A stretch of DNA of 61,388 nucleotides, from contig JAKACH010000002.1 of NCBI GenBank assembly GCA_021821635.1, positions 1-61,388 on the forward strand, given 5' to 3'. Under the pieces are notes generated by a model, which was given only the letters and a program-made list of their open reading frames with translations, ran no database searches and had not been told where the DNA came from. This document shows, one piece after another, positions 1 through 8,267 of the stretch; within the stretch, counting starts at the first letter, position 1, and each line of letters begins with the position of its first letter. The translations under genes and the position numbers were made by a program. The DNA comes from Thermoplasmata archaeon. Its GTDB lineage: Archaea; Thermoplasmatota; Thermoplasmata; Thermoplasmatales; Thermoplasmataceae.

Positions 1-219
1 CTAAGAATACCTTTCAAATATAACTACAATTCCAGCAGACAGAACACGCATTCAAGCGTGACTTATTAATTTTTGTATACCCTGAATTTTACTGAAAAAA
101 GTACTCCTTCTGCAGAAGCAGAAAAATTCCTAGGAGAATTGAAACTCACAGGGCAATTTCTTTGTAAAAGGTACTGGAATAAGCAAGTGAACATTGCTTA
201 AGGATCAAGATCTATCTCA

Positions 220-960
220 TTACTTTCAGATTCAAGGTTCATGCCTGCAGAAATATGCACTACTTGAAATCAGATCTTGGAAAGACCTGGGTACCTAATT
301 ATCCCTTAAGTATTTCGTCCGCCATGGAGAGAGGAGGCTCTCTTACTCCTCTGTTGCTGATATCCTAAATTAGGGTGAAATATTTGTTATGTTTCTTTAT
401 AATAGGATATAAGCCAGATATTTCACTTTAGTTTGCCTCATTTTCATTTATGCTATGGCAAATATGACAGATTCCTTCTCGACACAATCTCTCGTGAGAA
501 AGAAGTAGAGACCGTCAAGGAATATTGAAATTTATCTGGAATCTCCTTGTCTTTTAAAGCGTCAACTCAGTTATTGCAGATATTGTGGATCTGGAATGTT
601 GTCTGCATGAGATCAGCCAAGTTACGTGTGGATATTCCCTTAGAGTACAGAGCAAGTATCAGTTCAACTATACGTATTTTTCGCGAGTAATCAATCTCTT
701 TCCAGATTCATTGATATCATTCATCTCTCCCAGAATTGTCTTCATGGATCTGTTATTTATCCATTTTTCTAGTTCTGGTTTTTCGAGAGGAGTACATCGC
801 TTTCCGTATTCCTGAAATTCTCAATGAATTCCTCTACAGTTTTTTTGCCACTTCCGTTACAATTTTATCAATGTCTTCCATGTATCCTTGCCTTCTTGGT
901 CGTCTTCAAGGAGATATCCTTTTTCTTTTCATGAATTTTCTATTCATGATTTATATTTAC
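220..960 (-). pseudogene. Decayed IS256-type (mutator-like) transposase
   Basis: Reading the minus strand in shifting frames gives a broken transposase. Near 655-590 lies ELILALYSKGISTRNLADLM, the conserved helix before the catalytic domain in IS256-family transposases. Near 510-445 lies DGLYFFLTRDCVEKES, which matches the first catalytic Asp region. Near 355-245 lie ISNRGVREPPLSMAD and VFPRSDFK, matching the second Asp region and the segment leading to the C-x-x-H motif. At least four frameshifts or stops interrupt it, so it is inactive. The N-terminal part probably begins near 905 (MEDIDKIVTEVAKK). The C-terminal end is not recognised and may continue past the left edge. The plus-strand open frames at 585-1053 are antisense shadows of this relic. 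Terminal inverted repeats were not found. Confidence 0.7.
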
Positions 961-1065
961 ACATATTTCTGTACACTTCTATCTCAGAGGAATGCTATAG
1001 ACGAAAGTAACAAACATAAAAGTAATGCTTCATTTCAGCATTATCATGAATAACGGCTGGGTAGC

Positions 1066-1110
1066 TTAATATCTATTTACAAATAATAAAATTAAATTAA
1101 AAAATATTGG
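1066..1110 (-). terminator. T-rich terminator after the ice-binding-like gene
   Basis: Just past the stop codon at 1115 the minus strand reads through a run of T-rich blocks (plus-strand complement aataataaaattaaatt and aaaaaata). Oligo-T tracts without a strong hairpin are the usual archaeal terminator. The assignment rests on base composition and position only. Confidence 0.5.
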
Positions 1111-1114
1111 AGGA

Positions 1115-2545
1115 TTATTTGGATCCTCTCTTCTTCATCATTAGCCCAACTGCTGTACCTACGATTGCCAATGCCACAACTACACCTACAATTAAGTATA
1201 GATCTGTGCTTGAAAGTCCCGATGATGGTGTTTTTGTTGCAGTCTTTGAGAAACTAAGAGATACAGATACTATTTTTCCATTCACTGAGAATGTTCCACT
1301 CGATGCATGATATGACTGGTTCATTGAACTAACCGTGTATGAGTAAGACCCGTTTGTCAAGCTCACTGTGTAAGTTGAGAGTGTAATAGGACCAGATGAA
1401 GGCATAGAGGACATGTTGAGATACCATGTAGTTCCAGATGGTAAACCTGTTTCTGCAAAGCTGACAGTAAACGTGTCACTACTTAGGTATTGCGTTGATG
1501 TTGGTGCAGTTACATTGTCTGCCTGCAGTGTGACTGCTGTTTGAGCCAGGGCGATTCCAGTCATGCTTGAACCTGTAGCAATTGTGATTGCTGTCTGCGA
1601 GAGAACTATTCCGTCAAAGGCTGCACCGGTACCTATTGATACTCCACTTGCAACCTGCCAGAATATGTTGCTAGCCTGGGCACCACCGCTCATGACGATA
1701 TGCGCTCCATTACCAAATGTAAGCCCGCCTGAAATCTGGAAGATCCAGACAGAACTTGAGTTACCGGTCAGCGTAACGCTTGTTGATATAGATACGCCAG
1801 TTCCCCACTTGTAAAGACCGGGCACAAGGGTCATACCATTTATGTTTCCTGCTCCAAGGTTCACATAATTGGGGTTGACTCTACCTGCAGCATTAGTATA
1901 TGCGGTCTGCATATCACTCACCGCGGTTGTCAGATCAGAAGGCGTGGGAGATGCATATGTGGCTGCATATACTCTACCGTTAACCATTGAAGATGTGGAA
2001 AACTGTCCTGATGAATTCATTATCAATGAGAAACCGGTTATATACGTGCTGCCGGCAGGGCTAACTCCTATGTTACCAACAATAGATGTTGTTCCAGTTG
2101 TGGAAATCCCTGTTTTTGCCAGGATCGTGAACTGTCCAGCCGTTCCAAGGTTAACTGGTGATATCACTACTGGTGCAAGTTTTGTAAATGTTATTGCCTG
2201 ACTTACTGCTGATCCACTAACAGTTACAGAGCCTGAAGATGGCGATGAACTGAACCCTGACAAATTGGCAACCGTGTAAGTATGTGTGCCGTTTGCAACC
2301 TGGAAGACAATTACGCTTGTGGTTGAAATTCCATATGTTCCGTCAAATGAGACATTCCACTGCAGTCCCGTAGTCAAGCCAGTTTCTTTGAACGAAACAT
2401 TATAAAGCCCGCCAGAGACAGCCGGAGTGGCTGTAGTGCCGGAATTACCAGAGCTTGGCGACAGATTGAAAACGAGCAGACTCGACGACAGTACAAGTAC
2501 AATAGATACAAAAATGGCCAATACAAACTTCTCTTTATTATCCAT
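1115..2545 (-). CDS. Secreted/surface protein with ice-binding-like (DUF3494) domain
   Basis: The 476-residue protein starts with an N-terminal signal or anchor helix (residues 8-28) and ends with a transmembrane helix (about 448-470) followed by the basic tail KKRGSK. It is therefore probably anchored on the outer face of the membrane. Residues about 130-347 form a DUF3494 (ice-binding protein-like) beta-solenoid domain: VNLGTAGQFTILAKTGIS at the start, then GNIGVSP, NLGAGNINGMTLVPGLYKW, WIFQISGGLTFG and NIFWQVASGVSIGTGAAFDG. On both sides lie beta-sandwich repeats (46-122 and 358-433) of the ETGLPSGTTW type common in Thermoplasmatales surface proteins. The name ice-binding is only a family label. 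In a thermoacidophile an adhesion or surface-polymer role is more plausible. A GGAGGTT ribosome binding site at 2554-2560 fixes the start. Confidence 0.85.
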   Translation of the reverse strand: MDNKEKFVLAIFVSIVLVLSSSLLVFNLSPSSGNSGTTATPAVSGGLYNVSFKETGLTTGLQWNVSFDGTYGISTTSVIVFQVANGTHTYTVANLSGFSSSPSSGSVTVSGSAVSQAITFTKLAPVVISPVNLGTAGQFTILAKTGISTTGTTSIVGNIGVSPAGSTYITGFSLIMNSSGQFSTSSMVNGRVYAATYASPTPSDLTTAVSDMQTAYTNAAGRVNPNYVNLGAGNINGMTLVPGLYKWGTGVSISTSVTLTGNSSSVWIFQISGGLTFGNGAHIVMSGGAQASNIFWQVASGVSIGTGAAFDGIVLSQTAITIATGSSMTGIALAQTAVTLQADNVTAPTSTQYLSSDTFTVSFAETGLPSGTTWYLNMSSMPSSGPITLSTYTVSLTNGSYSYTVSSMNQSYHASSGTFSVNGKIVSVSLSFSKTATKTPSSGLSSTDLYLIVGVVVALAIVGTAVGLMMKKRGSK

Positions 2546-2553
2546 AGTTAGTT

Positions 2554-2604
2554 AACCTCCGATGCTATATAACGGGCAAAGAACCTATATGCTATTATAT
2601 AAAG
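2554..2604 (-). promoter_or_regulatory. TATA box and strong ribosome binding site of the DUF3494 gene
   Basis: On the minus strand a TATA-like ctttatataata lies at about 2595-2604, roughly 50 bp before the ATG at 2545. GGAGGTT lies at 2554-2560, nine bases before the start. This gene therefore has a leadered mRNA, unlike several leaderless genes in the window. Confidence 0.55.
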
Positions 2605-3303
2605 ACAGAAGAAGAGTTAAAAGGGAGACTATTCAATAAGAGTATATACAGAGTTAACCTTTTAATCACTACACCGTTTTGATGTAACCTGAAATTATCA
2701 GTTTATTGATAAGACGGTGTTTGTGAGGCAAATCAGTGGTGCCTATATTTAGCTCAAAAATATAGAATATTCAGGATATTCGGAAGAAGATTATTAAGTG
2801 GTTCTAACAAGAGGTATCCCATTGAATTTGATTAGGATAGCGGATCTGCAGCACATCCTTAATTGTCGCAGGAAAAAGAAAGCGATGAGAGTTTGGTTCT
2901 TATAAAACAAACCCTTATTGAAAGATCGGAGAATCTACTTAATTTTAGCTGAAAAAAGAGCATGAGAGAAAATTATACGTAGCAGAACAGAAACAAGTCG
3001 AGAGATGATCCTAATTACTAACTTAGATAATCTGGGTATTCATGGTAAAGGCTTAATATTCAACATAGGCGTAAAGTATACGGGATTATAATTGTAAAGA
3101 TTATATAAGTTCCATGAGAAAAAATTTAAGAGAAAATATTGCTTCTTCCAACGTCTTATGCCAAATTTTGATTAACTTTTAATGTTAATCTCGTTTTTCA
3201 ATAATAAAGCGAAGGTTTTTCGAAAACTTCGAGTATTATTAATACACAACACTTTAATAAGTGCTTTACACTGGTTACTTGGTAGTGCGAACCATGATAG
3301 CGT
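2605..3303. other. Gene-poor AT-rich stretch with possible mobile-element debris
   Basis: No convincing gene is seen in this 700-bp stretch. Short open frames on the plus strand (about 2890-2950 and 2972-3090, including REMILITNLDNLGIHG) resemble DDE transposase tails of the IS4/IS1634 kind, but they are too short and interrupted to assign. The end of the stretch holds AT-rich sequence (tttaataag near 3253-3261) that could be the promoter of the gene starting at 3304. Confidence 0.3.
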
Positions 3304-3978
3304 ATGCAAAATAAATTGTTCGGTCTTACAGGTCATAAGCTGCTGGCGATTTCCAATGGCAACCTTGAGCTGAACGAATATGTCTGGGAGATGTATCCTA
3401 ACAATAAACCTTCGGGAAGCAAGGATTTAGGCAAGTACAAAGAACTTAAATTTGTATCAAAAGAGGATTCACAAACACTTCTTGTATTTTCTGCTCCCAA
3501 AACTTTAGATATTGTGAAGACCATTGCAATTGCTGCCGTGACACGGGACACAAGTAAGTCGAACTATGCATGTGTCTTAGCAAGTCCTTGTGGATACAAG
3601 GAGAGGCTGCTGGCCAAATCTCTCTTGGTTTATCTTATCTTAAGCATAAATTATGTTATGATAGACGGAACTGTCAAAAAAATTAGGAATGAGAATTATT
3701 TTACTAATATCGAGCAAGAGTCCGGAACTCATGCTAGAAAGAGAGAGAAAATGGAAATAATGAAGGACGTGCTTAACTTCATACGCCAAAAGGATGGTGC
3801 AAGTATAACCAACATAATTACCAAATGCAATTTGAACTATACCTCCGCTCTTAAGATTTTAGATAGATTGATTGAGAAGGACTATCTGGAAATTGAGATA
3901 GCAGGAATCAAAAACATCTATGTTATGACAGATAAAGCTAGATCTTTCCTGGAAACAGTACCCTACTATGAGATTTAA
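3304..3978 (+). CDS. Unknown protein with C-terminal winged-helix DNA-binding domain
   Basis: The 224-residue protein has an unrecognised N-terminal region (1-145). Its C-terminal part (about 148-218) reads as an archaeal winged helix of the HTH_45 type: EIMKDVLNFIRQKDGAS, then TKCNLNYTSALKILDRL as the recognition helices, a short wing and YVMTDKARSFLE at the end. This fold is common in archaeal regulators and in archaeal mobile elements. A stop codon lies two codons before the ATG at 3304, so the start cannot be farther upstream. The next gene follows after 27 bp, so the two are probably co-transcribed. Its targets are unknown. Nearby transposase debris hints at an accessory origin, but this is inference. 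Confidence 0.65.
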   Translation: MQNKLFGLTGHKLLAISNGNLELNEYVWEMYPNNKPSGSKDLGKYKELKFVSKEDSQTLLVFSAPKTLDIVKTIAIAAVTRDTSKSNYACVLASPCGYKERLLAKSLLVYLILSINYVMIDGTVKKIRNENYFTNIEQESGTHARKREKMEIMKDVLNFIRQKDGASITNIITKCNLNYTSALKILDRLIEKDYLEIEIAGIKNIYVMTDKARSFLETVPYYEI

Positions 3979-4005
3979 TTATGGAAAGATGGAAATGAAT
4001 TTTGA

Positions 4006-4602
4006 ATGATATCTGGCCCACCCTCCTTTTCTTTAGTTCAGGAGTTTCTTATTCTACTTGCTCTGATACTGCTCCCGGTTGCGGCATACTTGCTTAATTT
4101 AAAAGTAACAAGACACATTGATCTCATTTCTAAACGGCTTGGTGCTATACAAAAAACCAAACTACTAGAACTTGCACGTGAACTCTTAATGTTCTTTGGC
4201 TCCAGCAAAGCAAGCGACTCCGTTACGCGGATGTTAAATAGCATAAAAGAAAATGGAAATGAAGATGATTTTGAATCAGCTGCAGCCGAGGCAATTCCAG
4301 ACATTGAACAGCTTCACAGATCGCTCTCTGAAGTGCTTGATCCAACCATAAGTGTTTCCAAGATCCGGGCAGATAAAAAATACATCCTGTTGCTTGTGTT
4401 AATGGATGGAGTCTTTCTCTCTTCTATAATTATTTTAATTTTTCTTAATAATCAAAATTTCGAAGTGGGTTACATCTATCTCATCATAGAATATCTAGAC
4501 CTTGCATGGGCAATAGTTATTTCCTTTGTGTTCAAGATTATTTCATCGCAGGTGTCCAACCTAGAAGAAAGTAAACTTTCTTCAATAATCCCAAATTATT
4601 AA
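4006..4602 (+). CDS. Unknown membrane protein, about three transmembrane helices
   Basis: The 198-residue protein has one predicted membrane helix near the N-terminus (residues 10-30), a central soluble region rich in charged residues (about 35-125) and two helices near the C-terminus (about 127-147 and 155-178). No family was recognised. It follows the winged-helix gene by 27 bp on the same strand and may work with it, for example as a membrane partner. That link is inferred only from position. The SRP54 gene begins 115 bp downstream. Confidence 0.6.
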   Translation: MISGPPSFSLVQEFLILLALILLPVAAYLLNLKVTRHIDLISKRLGAIQKTKLLELARELLMFFGSSKASDSVTRMLNSIKENGNEDDFESAAAEAIPDIEQLHRSLSEVLDPTISVSKIRADKKYILLLVLMDGVFLSSIIILIFLNNQNFEVGYIYLIIEYLDLAWAIVISFVFKIISSQVSNLEESKLSSIIPNY

Positions 4603-4717
4603 TATTTTATTTACAATTGATAGTGACTTTTGGAATCTAAAAGGAGAATTCAACCTGATTTGTACCATGCAAAAGAAAAAGCAAATAGGCATGATTTGAT
4701 TTCATTCCGTTGCACAT

Positions 4718-6088
4718 ATGGTATTGGAAAACTTTTCTGCATCCTTAAGGGAAACAATCAGGAAGATAACAAAATCCAGCTACGTAGATCAGGAGACTAT
4801 AAAAGAGGTGGTCAGGGATCTGCAGAGAATTTTGCTCAAGGCAGACGTGAACGTAAAGCTAGCCCTTAATCTTTCCAAGACTGTAGAGGAGAGATCGACA
4901 CAGGAAAAACCTCCCAGCGGTATGGCCCCGCAGGATTTCATCGTGAAGATAATTTATGAGGAGCTTCTGAAGATTATGGGGGTGGAATCCAACCTGACGC
5001 TCGCCCCCCAGACAATTATGCTTGTTGGCCTTTATGGGCAAGGAAAAACAACTTCTGCGGGGAAGCTAGCCAAGTTTTTCATGAGAAAAGGTCTCTCCGT
5101 TGGCTTGATCGCTGCTGACGTGCATCGCCCGGCAGCTATGGAACAGCTTGAACAGATTTCAAAGCAGGTAAAGTCTGGATTTTATGGTGACAAGTCGCTT
5201 AAAGATCCAGTAAAGATTGTAACCAGGGGGCTCGAAGCACTCGATTCTTTCCAGATAAAGATAATTGATACCAGCGGAAGGGATTCACTAGACAAGGAAC
5301 TTCTTGATGAGATCGTTAAACTCAAGAAGGCATTCAATCCCGATCAGGTCCTGTATGTTCTGGATGCTGCAGTTGGACAGCAGGCCGGACCACAGGCAAA
5401 GGCAATTAACGGTGCTGTAGGCATAACAGGAGTCATAATAACAAAGATGGACGGTACCGGCAAAGGGGGAGGTGCCCTTAGCGCGGTATCTGAGATAAGA
5501 GCTCCAGTTTACTTTATAGGTACAGGGGAACATCTTGAAGACCTTGAAATATTCAATCCCAAGTCATTTCTTTCCAGGCTGCTTGGGTTGGGCGACCTGA
5601 GCAGCCTGCTTGAAATTGCGGAGATTGCGGACATATCGGAGGAACAGGCTGAGGCATCCGTTTCAAAGCTTATGTCTGGGAAGTTCGATCTTATGGATAT
5701 GTACGATGTTTGGGAGAAATTCGCAAAGCCTGGCATCATGAAGAAATTTGTAGGAGCTCTGCCGCTTGCCAAGATGCCCGGTTCTGAGAAGCTGGACGAA
5801 AATACTCTGGAGACTGCGGAAGGGAAATTGGTCATTTACAGGAATATCCTTGACTCAATGACCTACAAGGAATTGAAAGAGCCGGACCTGATCAATGCTA
5901 AGCGCATTTCCAGAATAGCCCGGGGATCAGGACGGAAAGAGGAGGAGGTAAGATCACTTCTCAAGGAATTTAAATCAATGAAGAAGAACATCAAGCAACT
6001 TCAGGGAAACAGGAACTTCAAAAAGATGCTGAAGGCACAGATGAAGTCGGGTGATTTTGGGCTTGACAGCATGGGTATTCCAGAATGA
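4718..6088 (+). CDS. srp54: Signal recognition particle GTPase SRP54
   Basis: This is the SRP protein that binds signal sequences and 7S RNA and, as a GTPase, docks ribosomes with FtsY at the membrane. The 456-residue protein shows the N domain (1-95) and the G domain: GLYGQGKTT (104-112), DVHRPAA (134-140), DTSGRD (184-189), TKMDGTGKGGG (242-252) and GTGEHLEDLEIF. A methionine-rich M domain begins at about 310 and ends with SGDFGLDSMGIPE. The length is normal for archaea. The start at 4718 gives the usual MVLENFSASLRETI N-terminus. The receptor gene ftsY is also in this window, at 31.1 kb. The SRP RNA gene was not found nearby. Confidence 0.97.
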   Translation: MVLENFSASLRETIRKITKSSYVDQETIKEVVRDLQRILLKADVNVKLALNLSKTVEERSTQEKPPSGMAPQDFIVKIIYEELLKIMGVESNLTLAPQTIMLVGLYGQGKTTSAGKLAKFFMRKGLSVGLIAADVHRPAAMEQLEQISKQVKSGFYGDKSLKDPVKIVTRGLEALDSFQIKIIDTSGRDSLDKELLDEIVKLKKAFNPDQVLYVLDAAVGQQAGPQAKAINGAVGITGVIITKMDGTGKGGGALSAVSEIRAPVYFIGTGEHLEDLEIFNPKSFLSRLLGLGDLSSLLEIAEIADISEEQAEASVSKLMSGKFDLMDMYDVWEKFAKPGIMKKFVGALPLAKMPGSEKLDENTLETAEGKLVIYRNILDSMTYKELKEPDLINAKRISRIARGSGRKEEEVRSLLKEFKSMKKNIKQLQGNRNFKKMLKAQMKSGDFGLDSMGIPE

Positions 6089-6156
6089 TAAAAAACCCGC
6101 CAAAAGCGGAAGAGAATTATAATTTAATAAAATATATAAAAAATATCTATGGAAGA
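6089..6156. terminator. Shared AT-rich terminator between convergent srp54 and GGR genes
   Basis: The 68 bp between the two stop codons contain a small stem (ccgc and gcgg around a five-base loop near 6099-6111). They also contain AT-rich tracts that give T runs on both strands. This fits a two-way archaeal terminator. Evidence is positional and compositional. Confidence 0.4.
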
Positions 6157-7347
6157 TCAGATTAGCTCTTCGAGTTCCTTTACCATTTCCGGATACTTAG
6201 CCTGGATGGCTTTCAGTATCTCCTCGACAGATATCTCTGTCATCTTAACTTCGGAAATTATGTCCACCAGCTTGTCGAGGTTCTCATCTGAGAGTTTTCC
6301 CAGTTTCTCCTTTGCAATCCAGTTTCTCAGGTGCTTTCTCTGGAACTTGTTTTTGACGAGCTTCTCGTATCTGTTCATCATTTCCTGGGAGAAGTCGTTT
6401 GCCTCGATTGCCTGTTTGGCAACGTCAGCGGCGTAGCTGCCAGAAACATAGGCGTTCGCAATACCGCCCCCTGTGATGGGATCTATGAGCCTGGCAGCAT
6501 CCCCAACCAGGAGGAGACCGGGAAGGGTGAATTTGTCCCGGACCTTGGAAACTGATACTCCACCAGTTATCTGCTGAATCGTCCTTCCCTTGGCGTACCC
6601 AGGATGGTTCTTTATCCAGTTGTCAAGATAGTTTCTCACATCCCAGCGATCGTTCATGGCAGATATAGTGACCCCTATCCCTACGTTTGCCTCCTTCTCT
6701 CCTTTCGGGAAGACCCAGATATAACCTGCAGGCGCTATTGAGCCAAGGTAGAAATCTGTATAATCAACATCTGAATCAACACCAATCATGCGGTATTCAA
6801 TGCATGATATTATATCGTTTTTAGCGAGGATTATGGACTTTAAGCCGGCCCATCTTCCAAACTCACTCTCGAAGCCGTCGGCTGCAATAACCATCTTTGC
6901 ATGTATGTCAACCATCTGACCGTTGTGCCTGATCCTTGCGCCGGAAACTTTACCATCTTCCTTAATGACGGAAAGAGCTGGTGACTTTACCCAAACGTCT
7001 GCGCCTTCTTCCGCCGCCAGTGCTGCCATTTCCTTGTCAAACTTGTCACGTTCAATAACAAAACCGACTTCATTGCCGGCATTCTCCGCCGTGAGGGTAA
7101 TCGGTCTCCTCTCGGATGGGCCGTATATCCTGGCTCCCTTGACCTCGTCAGATATCCAGTGGACATTGGGTTTAACTCCATAATCGCTCATCCAGGCCCT
7201 AGAAACACCTTCGCCGCATCTAACGGGTGAACCGATATCTGGTCTCTTCTCAATCATCAATGTCTTAAGACCATGTCTTGCGGAAAAGCGTGCCGCGGAG
7301 CTCCCTCCCGGTCCAGCTCCTATAACGAGAACATCATAGTTTTGCAT
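6157..7347 (-). CDS. Digeranylgeranylglycerophospholipid reductase (GGR family)
   Basis: This FAD enzyme saturates the geranylgeranyl chains of archaeal ether lipids. The 396-residue protein begins MQNYDVLVIGAGPGG, with the FAD-binding GxGxxG at residues 9-14. It then has EKRPDIGSPVRCGEGVS, the conserved cysteine motif of this family, and LVGDAARLIDPITGGGI, the second FAD contact. A longer in-frame reading adds 18 residues without homology, so the ATG at 7347 was chosen. The start overlaps the end of the ferredoxin gene by 14 bp. In this family a neighbouring ferredoxin supplies the electrons, which fits this layout. The T. acidophilum enzyme is a known structural member of the family. Confidence 0.92.
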   Translation of the reverse strand: MQNYDVLVIGAGPGGSSAARFSARHGLKTLMIEKRPDIGSPVRCGEGVSRAWMSDYGVKPNVHWISDEVKGARIYGPSERRPITLTAENAGNEVGFVIERDKFDKEMAALAAEEGADVWVKSPALSVIKEDGKVSGARIRHNGQMVDIHAKMVIAADGFESEFGRWAGLKSIILAKNDIISCIEYRMIGVDSDVDYTDFYLGSIAPAGYIWVFPKGEKEANVGIGVTISAMNDRWDVRNYLDNWIKNHPGYAKGRTIQQITGGVSVSKVRDKFTLPGLLLVGDAARLIDPITGGGIANAYVSGSYAADVAKQAIEANDFSQEMMNRYEKLVKNKFQRKHLRNWIAKEKLGKLSDENLDKLVDIISEVKMTEISVEEILKAIQAKYPEMVKELEELI

Positions 7348-7558
7348 GGAACCACTCTGCCGTAATAGCTGCAGTGGGGCATCCCACGACGCAGAAACCA
7401 CACTTTATGCACTTGTCTTCATGTATTTCTATTACTGTGTCGTCCATGAAAATTGCATCGGTAGGGCACATTCCAACGCAGGCTCCACAATAATTACAGA
7501 GGCCTCGGTCAACATCCATTTCAGTTTTAACTTTGAGTTCAACCATCTTATCACTCAT
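7334..7558 (-). CDS. Small 2x[4Fe-4S] ferredoxin, partner of GGR
   Basis: The short protein holds two cluster motifs, CNYCGACVGMCPTDAI and CIKCGFCVVGCPTAAI, each with the CxxCxxCxxxCP pattern of bacterial-type ferredoxins. It is cytoplasmic and most likely the electron donor of the downstream geranylgeranyl reductase, whose start it overlaps by 14 bp. The open frame could extend to 7639, but the upstream 27 residues look non-coding. The ATG at 7558 (MSDKMVELKVK) or at 7546 (MVELKVK) is the likely start. Confidence 0.9.
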   Translation of the reverse strand: MSDKMVELKVKTEMDVDRGLCNYCGACVGMCPTDAIFMDDTVIEIHEDKCIKCGFCVVGCPTAAITAEWFHAKL

Positions 7559-7844
7559 TTCATGCGACCATATATGAATGATCGTGCTAGGGTCGCAATC
7601 ATTATTAGTATATCTTATTTTTGTCTCGTTCAAAGGCAATCTGCCTGTAGGGATATTATGTTAACCTGCGTTAACTGCGCTCATACCAATAAAAGCGCAA
7701 TTATGTTATTGAAAAGCGCATCTCTGGGTAGAGCTGTTAAAACGCACCCTGGTCCGCATGTACTTTAAAATATTATCTTGAAAGAGCTAATATGACTTTT
7801 TCATAATTTCAAGATAAATTTTTAACACGAATTTGATGCTCTTC

Positions 7845-8108
7845 TTAGATAGGCATGCTGATCTCTCTTAGGATTGCTGCATAAAGTAATTCTTCAGCGG
7901 CTAGATCTAGCTTTTCAATGGTACCCATCATTATCCTGCTTGTGCCAACATCAGCATAGATATTGCCGGAATCAACGTGAAAATGTATAATCCCTCTGCC
8001 TTTATAATAGAGATGAAGTGGAGTCCTTTCTTTCAACTCATGTATGCCCCTTATTCGCGATAAGATGTTTTCAAAGCCAAGCATATCTTGAGGAGTAGCA
8101 TGCTTCAT
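7845..8108 (-). CDS. Small hypothetical protein (87 aa)
   Basis: The product has mixed helix and strand character with no membrane segment. It begins MKHATPQDMLGFENILSRI, has a strand-rich centre (LHLYYKGRGIIHFHVDSGN) and ends in a helix (LAAEELLYAAILREI). No family was recognised. It stands alone between the ferredoxin operon and the divergent flavoprotein gene. It looks real because codon use resembles the neighbours and no overlapping gene explains it. Confidence 0.5.
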   Translation of the reverse strand: MKHATPQDMLGFENILSRIRGIHELKERTPLHLYYKGRGIIHFHVDSGNIYADVGTSRIMMGTIEKLDLAAEELLYAAILREISMPI

Positions 8109-8267
8109 GCTACCTTATTATATCTCAAAATAAAAAGGGCAGCAAGAGAATTGAATTGATTATTCGTGAGGGGCCGGCAAGACATAGAAACATCAAGATA
8201 TAGGATAGCTGGAATAGAAGTGCGATATCAAAAACACTTAAAAGTGTCCCTTTAATACGGACTAGGA

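Noticed and set aside
585-1053. Two plus-strand open frames (76 and 105 codons)
   Set aside because: They are antisense to the IS256-type transposase relic and show no protein-like pattern of their own.
2890-3090. Possible IS4/IS1634-type transposase fragments
   Set aside because: The matching stretch is short and broken and could be chance; noted only as part of the intergenic entry.
3182-3373. Plus-strand open frame of 63 codons
   Set aside because: It overlaps the promoter and start of the winged-helix gene in another frame and has no recognisable features.
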